A stretch of 35,871 nucleotides of DNA from Chara braunii (taxonomy: Eukaryota > Streptophyta > Charophyceae > Charales > Characeae): contig BFEA01000382.1 of assembly GCA_003427395.1 (NCBI GenBank), positions 655,062-690,932 of the forward strand, read 5' to 3'. The first letter of the stretch is position 1, and every line of letters begins with the position of its first letter. The notes beneath the pieces are model-generated. The model was not told the DNA's origin and did no database searches. It saw only the letters and a list, made by a program, of their open reading frames with translations. This document shows, in pieces, positions 29,471 to 35,871 of this stretch. The position numbers and the translations under genes are program-made.

Positions 29471-29907
29471 GGAAAATGTTTGTCAGCATTTCATTATGGG
29501 ATACCGGATTGGGTCGTTGATCCGTCGTGATGATTAGTGACTCTGCTGCCTCATAGTGGTTTCAGACCGTACTTCGACCGTTGAACCTTCGTTTTTGAAT
29601 TATTTAGTTTTGCCTCGTTTTTCATTTTGGAAATATTAAAACTGTTAATATGAAGGAAAATTATGAAAGGACTAGAGCTGGTCTCTTCCTTTAGTACACA
29701 GAGTTACGGCCTATAAAGAAAAGAAAAGGGGGAGGAGAGTTTAACAGTACGCACACTAGTTGCAGAAGTACTTTCTGTCGCAGAGTGTTTCTTTTGCACT
29801 AGTGTTGCGGGCCTGAGACAAGAGAGAGGGCAGATCTTCGGGGCCTGTAAGGGGGCTATCTCACTGCGAGCGCCTAGAGATTAAGTTCTCGGCTATCCTG
29901 AGTGACA

Positions 29908-30366
29908 ATGGCACTACATGGCTATAGGCCGGGGTGTTGGCGGCATAAAGTGCGCTGGGTTCCAGTGTCGGGTGAAGGCCCTCAGATTACGACGGCGCTG
30001 AATTATGATGGGGGAGAAGTAGTTCGACTAATGGTCTGTATTGAAGGGGGGAGAGAGGAGGAGATGCGAGGTGACCAGAGGCTGCAGGATGCCATTTTCG
30101 AAGCGCGCGACAGGGAAGAGCGGAGGAGCAGACGAGACGGGGTGACCGTGGGCTTGAGAGTGACGGTCATCAATCACGAGACCGAATTATCAACTAGGAC
30201 CGAGACAAGAGAGGAGCAGCACAACGAGAGAGACTCAGGCGGGGAGAGTGAAATGAGCGAGGCTGACTGTGAGACAGATCTCAGGTCCTGGAACAGACCC
30301 GAGGAGATCCAAAAGCACCACCGGGCCACGGAGCCAGTGGAAAAGGGACCTGAGGCCAGCTCATGA
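29908..30366 (+). CDS. Candidate 152-aa protein with possible family A core, 3' region
   Basis: ATG 29908 to TGA 30364-30366. Not recognised. Residues about 35-92 follow the family A plan: strand V-V-R-L-M-V-C-I-E-G-G, a charged helix (about 30 residues rich in E/R/D), then V-T-V-G-L-R-V-T-V-I-N as second strand. The rest is a highly polar, E/R/T-rich tail. It lies just upstream of the 3' LTR copy, in sense orientation, with no partner in the left flank. The resemblance to family A is structural rather than residue-level, so it may be coincidence; biased E/R composition can keep frames open by chance. Confidence 0.35.
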   Translation: MALHGYRPGCWRHKVRWVPVSGEGPQITTALNYDGGEVVRLMVCIEGGREEEMRGDQRLQDAIFEARDREERRSRRDGVTVGLRVTVINHETELSTRTETREEQHNERDSGGESEMSEADCETDLRSWNRPEEIQKHHRATEPVEKGPEASS

Positions 30367-32067
30367 TAGCCGACTCCCAGAGGCCGCGGGACCGGAGGCC
30401 GCGGGGCAGGAGGAAAACAGAGCAAGGGGAAGAGACAAGTGTGAGACGAGAGAGGCAGGACGCATACGCTGCGAAGAGGTCAACGAAGAGAGAGACAAAG
30501 AGTAAGCGGGAACGGGACAAGTTCGCGGGGCACGCCTGGTGTCAACTGAACGGCATCTGTAGCGAACCAGAGGTGACAAGATGAGTGTTACGCATGAGTG
30601 TGATGGGCGTGTACAGACTGCACGCGGCGAGGCGTGGGAAGAGTAGGAGGGCGGTCAACGAGAAGCGTGAGTGATAGTGGGGTGTGCGCCCGACAGGCGC
30701 AGGGTAGTCGGGTAGAGCAAAATGAGAGGGTCAACGGCAAGGGATGAAAAAATAAATGAGAACTGGGTGCGTGTGCAAGGGTGCTGAAGTCAACTAAACT
30801 GGAGTGTGCGACTAGCCAGCGAGGGGAGGACACACTGAGATAGGCCGTGTTGAAAGGTGCGCGTAAGGAAGAGAGTTCACAACCACGCGGGACAAGGGAA
30901 AAACAGAACAGAGGGAAAAGACAAGGGGAGGACAGCCGAGCTCTGAGAGTGATGATAGCATACCGCCACACAAGAGAGAGGCGGTCAGATTGGCTTCTTA
31001 CAGGCAGGGGGGGCAATCATGAGTGACCAACAGGCTTACTCGAAGAACTCAGCTGCGTTCACGCGACTAACGCATTGATGGTTGTCCACTCGTATGAACA
31101 TGCTAAGATCAAATGATATTTGAAGTTGCTTATGACCCGATGAGGCAAGGCTGAGAGAGAGGGGCTTTTGCGTGATCGAGTCAGACGTAGGTGAGACAAA
31201 CGTACGAGACCGTCTTCGTTCGCGTCATCAATAATACACTGGAGGATTGAGTGTCATGATGAGTCTCAGGTGGCCGGAGAGTGAAGCTGTGAAATCACCA
31301 ATCTAAGAAGAATGAGTGATGCTTGTGAAAACACGGCGGCAGCTATCATTAGCTGTTCCACTTGAGAGGTAATAGTTAAATTGCGTGAGCATCAGTAATT
31401 TTCGCCCTATAGTCTCGTGTTGTTGTTAGCTGATTTCTTGTCGGGTTCGACAACGGCGTTGCATTTGCCTCACCTCGGTCTAGTCTCAGGTAAGACATCA
31501 TAGCAGGCTTTGTTCATGCCAGGTCGAACCTGGAGAGAATGTATAGTTGCCTACTGCTTCAATAGCTTTGTTTCTGATTTGAGCAGACTTTATCATCAGC
31601 GCGTAGAAATTACTCTGCTGTTTACCAATCGTTATCAGAGTAACTCATCTGCACTTTTGGACGATACTTTGAGCGATATTTGAGTGCTACTCAGTTACTG
31701 CACGATCGGTATTTAGTTGCTATTCAATCTTTACTTAATCAACTCTCAATGGCATTTTAATCAGCTTTCAGTTTGCAATTCGCTACAGTCATTTTACCTT
31801 CCGGAAAACAGCATCTATAAACAACAATCAGAGATACCAGCCGGGAAGTGATCAAAGAACGGCAATCTAAAATAGCAACAGAAATCAGCATTCAGACGCA
31901 GCATACAGGAGAATACTATTCTGAAATTCAGTACTTCTGACTAGGACTCTACATTATGAAAACGCGGTGGAAACAACAATTACCCAATAGTCTTCTCATA
32001 CTTAGATCACACAAGAGTCATCCGCCTCGAGTCCGGCGAACTGATGTAGGGAGGATTCGGCAAAGGT

Positions 32068-32322
32068 ATGGCGGACTGCAACTCTGTTAGAGTCTCCTGT
32101 TCTCTGTATCAGGGCACTACCGAGACCTGGAGGAAGAGTGCAATAAAAGAGTACAGCCAGCAGACTGTAGTGATGATGGAACACGCGCTGTCCCTTGTGA
32201 GAAGTCATACAAAAATCGAGTACACATACTTTCTGCACGACAGCGATGGAAAGTTATGTGCCATCATGACTTCTGAGGGTACTGTTGAGGAGGCGAGGAG
32301 GACTGTTGGCAACCGACCGTGA
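32068..32322 (+). CDS. Small family A protein, second LTR copy of A2
   Basis: 84 aa, intact, differing from the left copy by one residue (Ser for Gly in L-V-R-S-H) and four silent changes. It keeps the strand-helix-strand layout, the start context GGTATGGCGG and the following spacing to a family B frame. Both intact copies are LTR-borne, so an LTR transcript could produce the protein independently of gag-pol. Confidence 0.6.
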   Translation: MADCNSVRVSCSLYQGTTETWRKSAIKEYSQQTVVMMEHALSLVRSHTKIEYTYFLHDSDGKLCAIMTSEGTVEEARRTVGNRP

Positions 32323-32515
32323 GAGTTTTGTTTTCTGTGCAAGGACAGTTCACTTATTTGGACATTCAACAATCATTTAATCAACAATCAATCATCAGCA
32401 GTCAGTTGCTAGTGATCAGCGTCTAGCAATCAGTTCNGNCAATCANTTCCNTGCGGTCAGTTTGGCAGCCAGTTCTCAAGGACCATCTGNTCAGTCTGTA
32501 CTGGCAAGAGTACTC

Positions 32516-33178
32516 ATGAGCACNNTTCAGTCTACTCCGGTCANTGAGTCNGTGCTGGNNANCCTCAACAAAATTTCATGCAAAGAGNCTTTNCATTATC
32601 AGTATGTTAGTGNCATTGGTTNCAGACAGGGAGATCTGTCAATCTTCATTGTCCATACCAGTTTTGNAGATGGCACTATCCACGATCTGAGGCCTTACCT
32701 GAAGAAGGGCAAGGAGACTCATGAGNTTTTTGATCCAGTCTGNATCTNAGCCACTGAATATTTTGAGCAGAGAGAGAGGGANCTTGATGAGAGTGGNACT
32801 ACGTTGATTCGCAGCTTNGGGCCTATGCTCTATACTGACTATCCTAGGCCTCCAGTCNCTTCTCTTCTTACAGACGACACAAGTTGGCTGGATGTGATCG
32901 NTTTGGCAAAGAGATATATNTCTNCTNNGGTAATNGACANNGAGGCATTAACCGAGNCTACCGAGTATCCCTACCTCAGGNGAGGAGTCTTTTCAGTGGA
33001 CGGACTGCCTACCTTGTGGGAGGAGTTCTNCTCCATGGTTGACTNCCGTNTCATGTGCCTTGGATGGTCATGTTCAGAGCTTGCTGGCTATAGGTGGCTT
33101 TTTGTTACGAGGCCTCAGTCTCAGATTGTACGTGGGCGTGGGTCACGGCACCAGAGAAGATCAATGAAAAGAGATTGA
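32516..33178 (+). CDS. Family B protein, second LTR copy of B1, with ambiguous bases
   Basis: From ATG 32516 about 220 aa to TGA 33176-33178, two residues longer than the left copy because AAATGA there reads AAAAGA here. Every N in the frame matches an N at the equivalent left position, and the determined bases are otherwise the same up to the C terminus. The interval therefore cannot be used to measure divergence; it is probably a shared assembly consensus. Domain content is as for the left copy. Confidence 0.5.
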   Translation: MSXXQSTPVXEXVLXXLNKISCKEXXHYQYVSXIGXRQGDLSIFIVHTSFXDGTIHDLRPYLKKGKETHEXFDPVXIXATEYFEQRERXLDESXTTLIRSXGPMLYTDYPRPPVXSLLTDDTSWLDVIXLAKRYXSXXVXDXEALTEXTEYPYLRXGVFSVDGLPTLWEEFXSMVDXRXMCLGWSCSELAGYRWLFVTRPQSQIVRGRGSRHQRRSMKRD

Positions 33179-33358
33179 GAGAGACTGACCTGAGGGATGA
33201 GTGAGGACTCTTGAGAGGTGCTGACCATGTCTGTTCACATGTACTTTCTTAGATTATTATGAGTTCTCATTCTTCCCTCATTCAATTGTCAATGTCCCTT
33301 CTCGAGCCAGTTAGTCTTATTTTCTGCATTATTCTTGCTTGATAATTACCTTCGTGGA

Positions 33359-33645
33359 GTCCAGAGCACTAAAAGACATGAGAGGTCAGAAAGAGGAAAA
33401 CATTGGTTGAGCAAACAATCTCCGCAATGGTTGAACGGTCGGGCGGGCTAGTGCTGCTTGGGGTTGTGAGCCTCAAATTGAGCACTAGATGCTAAGTCGG
33501 GTGTATGTATGGACATAAGGAGGGTGAATGGCACGACACGAGAAGCAAAGGCATGCGTAACACACAAGAGATGGCCACCTTTTAACCTCCGAGACAGAGA
33601 TAGGATCCGTGTCCTCGAGGCCCACCCCCTTGGGCGCTAACGTTC
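33359..33645. other. Right flank, no gene seen
   Basis: Sequence unrelated to the outer LTR begins here. No coding frame or repeat recognised. Confidence 0.4.
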
Positions 33646-33835
33646 AAATGGATAAGGATGGCCCTAACCAGGCTGTCCGATTGAAATGGATAAGGATGAC
33701 CCTAACCAGGCTGTCCGATTGAAATGGATAAGGAGGGCCCTAACCAGGTTGTCTGATGAAAATGGATAAGAATGGCCCTAGCCAGGCTGTTCGACTTGGA
33801 ATTGGAAAGAACGACCCTAACCAGGTTGTTCGGAA
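33646..33835. repeat. 38-bp minisatellite, about 5 copies
   Basis: Units start at 33646, 33684, 33722 and 33759, with a diverged fifth near 33800. Each reads AAATGGATAAGG..GGCCCTAACCAGG.TGTCCGATTG with point changes. Confidence 0.9.
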
Positions 33836-33917
33836 TGGTCCGTGACAAGGGTCATTCTTTGGAATTGGCACTGGGGTCCCCTTGCATGACTGCTTGAGAT
33901 GACCGAGATTGAGAAGA

Positions 33918-34190
33918 GTTGAACCTTGGAAAAGATAATTGAGTTGAGTCTTGGAAAAGAGATTCGACTGAGCTTTGGAAAAGATATAGGACTCAACCTT
34001 GGAAAAAATATTGGACTTAGTCTTGGAAAATATATTGGACTCAGTCTTGGAAAAGATATTGGACTGAGCCTTGGAATTGGACTTAGCCTTGGAAAAGATA
34101 TTGGACTCAGCCTTGAAAAGATATTGGATTGAGCCTTGGAATTGGACTGAGCCTTGGAATTGGATTGAGCTTTGGAATGGGCTTGAGCAT
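33918..34190. repeat. 24-bp minisatellite (CTTGGAAAAGATATTGGACT), open on both strands
   Basis: About ten copies of a 24-nt unit, with some 18-nt shortened forms. Because the unit is a multiple of three and lacks stops, it reads as an L-S-L-G-K-D-I-G octapeptide repeat on + and a P-R-L-S-P-I-S-F type repeat on the minus strand. Neither is flanked by non-repeat coding sequence, so I treat both as by-products. Confidence 0.85.
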
Positions 34191-35050
34191 TGAACGTTGA
34201 TTGAACAGTGGAATCGGAATGAGCACTGGAAATTGCATTGCATAAACATGGGACCCTAGGCAACTTGAAATGGACTTGGACATAGCATTGAAATGGATTG
34301 GTGCGGGACGTCCGGAACTGACCCCGGCAATGAGCTCTAGTCGGGGAGTTCAAATTGCGCCTCATGTTGAACGCCTAAACGTCAAAGGGTGAGAGAACCA
34401 AATGAGCGAGATAGTCATTCTCATTCTAGTTTATTTTGCTACTCTCCAACCACACGCCATACCATAGAGGGGTGGCATGGCCGTTTGGGCCGGACCTCGG
34501 CTACCCGCGCTAAGTTGGGTGGCACTGTCCAAGGGGAGAGGCTGACGAGGTACCGGGTAGAGGCCGCCACCACCACGGGGCATCGACACTGCCCTGCCAG
34601 AACATTACAACCGTTTCGGGACTAATTGCGAGGTCTTCATAACTGCACTCGCAGACTAATAGAGAGCCCCAACTTTCTTGAAAGAAAGAGGCCGGATCCA
34701 GAAAACTACCACTTAGGAGGAACGATTCGCGAGGAAAACTCTTACGGCTAGACGAGGCCCTGGGAGGTTTTAGACTGGACCTACCTGTGAGATATGAGGA
34801 AGAACCTCAGTATTGGTGTTCGCCACGTAATAGAAAAAGGTCGGATCGAGTAAGAGGATAAGGCGCCGCCCGCTGGGGAGGAACTGATCACTCTTCCTTT
34901 TGTGAAGCGGATGGGCTTGTGTCCTTGACTGCGGTCGGCGGGCCAAAGGTCTGTGTACCTCCGGGTGAGAACCAGCCGCGCGATGGGGACATCGCGTTTT
35001 GAGTGAGGGCAAGGTGTGCCATCTACCAATAAAAACACATGCAAAAGACG
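34191..35050. other. No gene recognised
   Basis: Mixed-composition sequence with short frames on both strands and no conserved motif. A small palindrome-like AACTTTCTTGAAAGAAAG lies at about 34670-34687. Nothing further can be supported. Confidence 0.4.
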
Positions 35051-35051
35051 T

Positions 35052-35215
35052 GTGTAATTGGCTTTGCGTGGGCCTGAGAAAAGGGGTCTGACAAGATGCC
35101 CAGAACAGAAAAAGACTGGTGTAATTGGTTTTGCATGAGCCTGAGAAAAGGGGTCTGGCAAGATGCCCAGAACAGAAAAAAACTTGTGAAATTAACTTGC
35201 ATGAGCCTGAAAAAA
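35052..35215. repeat. 67-bp tandem repeat, about 2.5 copies
   Basis: GTGTAATTGG at 35052 recurs at 35119, and a diverged copy starts near 35185. The units share GCCTGAGAAAAGGGGTCTG and AAGATGCCCAGAACAG. Confidence 0.85.
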
Positions 35216-35227
35216 CTGTGTCGTTGC

Positions 35228-35325
35228 ACGTACATCGTACGGGGGGGCCCCGTACGGGCCGTACGGACGGACGTACATATGCGCATACGGCCGTACGGAC
35301 GCTCCCCGTACGAGCGTGCTACGGG
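35228..35325. repeat. Cluster of CGTACG palindromic words
   Basis: CGTAC/GTACG recurs about seven times in under 100 bp, in both orientations, with embedded palindromes such as CCGTACGG and ATGCGCAT. Short degenerate repeat of unknown origin. Confidence 0.65.
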
Positions 35326-35424
35326 CCTGTGGGGGGTGCTGGGGGGGGTTTAAGGGGTTGGGGTGTTGGAACAGGTCAGTGGGTGCGGTGCTGTGCTGTT
35401 GAAAAAAATAAAAAAATAAAAAAA

Positions 35425-35613
35425 TTGGGTGAAAAAATGAGAAAAAAAAAATGACTGGCCGTGTCCCCGCGGGCCTCAGCCTGGCACCCGCTGCCGCGGT
35501 CCAGAGCAGTTTCGGAGGCCCTCCGAAACTGCCCTGGGCCGCGGCAGTGGGTGCCAGGCTGAGGCGCGCGGGGACATGGCCAATCATTTTTTTTTTCTCA
35601 TTTTTTCACCCAA
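35425..35613. mobile_element. 189-bp near-perfect hairpin, possible foldback/MITE-type element
   Basis: Two arms of about 94 bp meet at 35519 with about six mismatches. The termini read TTGGGTGAAAAAATGAG and its complement, with A-rich sequence on both sides. The core is GC-rich. The same peptide-like frame appears on both strands because of the symmetry. No transposase is encoded and a target-site duplication cannot be defined in the A-rich flanks. Confidence 0.7.
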
Positions 35614-35766
35614 AAAAAGAGGGAGGCACTGAGGCAGAGGCCAAGGACGTCTGCTTTAAAGTGAGGTTGTGGGCGTCAACATCCACAGTTTTGTGTTGTC
35701 GCCCACATTCCTATTGAGGCTGTCGTCGCCCACGCAACAGTGCTCGTGGACGTTGTTGACGACATG

Positions 35767-35871
<105 letters not shown>

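Larger units (their letters stand above)
1505..33358 (+). mobile_element. Giant degenerate Ty3/gypsy-type LTR retrotransposon (outer element)
   Basis: Seen: a long direct repeat at both ends (1505-7034 against 30511-33358, the right copy lacking an internal block), a tRNA-Asp-type PBS at 7337, then gag with a CCHC knuckle, a DSG aspartic protease, RT, an RNase H remnant and integrase in Ty3/gypsy order. Known: a tRNA-Asp PBS, very long LTRs, a long leader before gag, and extra sense or antisense ORFs are typical of plant Tat/Athila-lineage elements such as Ogre. Inferred: after removing the nested insertion the element is about 22.7 kb. The exact clade is unsettled. Outer TG/CA ends and a target-site duplication were not found: left homology starts without TG and the right LTR copy stops before its 3' end, so one or both ends are truncated. 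No function survives in pol. Confidence 0.75.
30511..33358 (+). repeat. 3' LTR copy of outer element, internally deleted and 3'-truncated
   Basis: Block 30511-31660 matches 1505-2642 and block 31658-33358 matches about 5335-7034. The missing 2.69 kb joins across a short shared TTGG, typical of microhomology deletion. Between about 30779 and 30878 it keeps sequence that the left copy lost to its inverted repeat. Similarity ends abruptly at 33358 (TTCGTGGA), about 300 bp short of where the LTR should end. Confidence 0.75.

Noticed and set aside
30588-31016. 142-codon antisense frame in the right LTR
   Set aside because: The left LTR copy has a broken and rearranged equivalent (1498-1734), and the composition is low complexity.
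33740-34365. Antisense frames of 169 and 182 codons
   Set aside because: They read through the 24-bp and 38-bp minisatellites; open only because unit length preserves frame.
35451-35717. 88-codon frame beginning in the hairpin
   Set aside because: The near-palindrome produces almost the same peptide on both strands; no independent support.

Overview
This is a eukaryotic, transposon-dense, gene-poor draft-assembly window. The pol proteins, the plant-type primer-binding sites (tRNA-Asp and initiator tRNA-Met) and the long nested Ty3/gypsy elements suggest a streptophyte. A charophyte alga such as Chara braunii is my best guess, from resemblance only; no species is proven by the sequence. I see no tRNA, rRNA, CRISPR or conventional host housekeeping gene.

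Layout. Bases 1-1504 are flank with no recognisable gene. Bases 1505-33358 are one giant, decayed Ty3/gypsy-type element (the 'outer element') on the + strand, about 22.7 kb once its nested insertion is subtracted. Its 5' LTR appears to run from about 1505 to just before a tRNA-Asp-type primer-binding site at 7337, so the LTR is about 5.8 kb. A shortened copy of that LTR lies at 30511-33358. Between PBS and pol are a chain of small overlapping reading frames, then gag (19316-20842), protease (to 21603), reverse transcriptase (to 23129), a remnant of RNase H, and integrase (to 24866). A 5.6 kb 3' region of diverged repeats follows; it carries an antisense gene (26999-27469) and another small sense ORF (29908-30366). 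A second Ty3/gypsy element, a chromovirus (8761-17881), is inserted inside one of the leader ORFs. It has 1051-bp LTRs, an initiator-Met PBS, gag-pro-pol with a chromodomain-like C terminus, and a short target-site duplication. Bases 33359-35871 hold minisatellites, a 189-bp near-perfect hairpin and a terminal AC/AG microsatellite.

The most interesting content is a set of short proteins in the outer element that I cannot assign to any known family. They fall into two paralogous groups. Family A (about 70-85 aa, strand-helix-strand pattern) occurs at 4419, 5744, 18686, 18977 and, more doubtfully, 29908. Family B (about 130-220 aa, with a D/H-[ILV]-R/G-x-Y motif, a P-rich turn and a D/N-W helix) occurs at 6192, 7602, 8071, 8556/17886 and 18135. 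Some copies sit inside the LTR and the rest between PBS and gag. Consecutive B frames overlap (11 nt, a TGATG stop/start, and about 40 nt), as in a polycistronic leader. Two LTR copies of one A gene differ by five substitutions, four of them synonymous, which suggests past protein-level selection.

The antisense gene looks complete: a duplicated TATA box, an ATG-free leader of about 410 nt, a canonical 117-nt intron and a downstream AATAAA. Both elements are dead at the protein level. The outer one has lost an RT catalytic Asp, most of RNase H and an integrase catalytic Asp; the inner one carries several stops and a frameshift.
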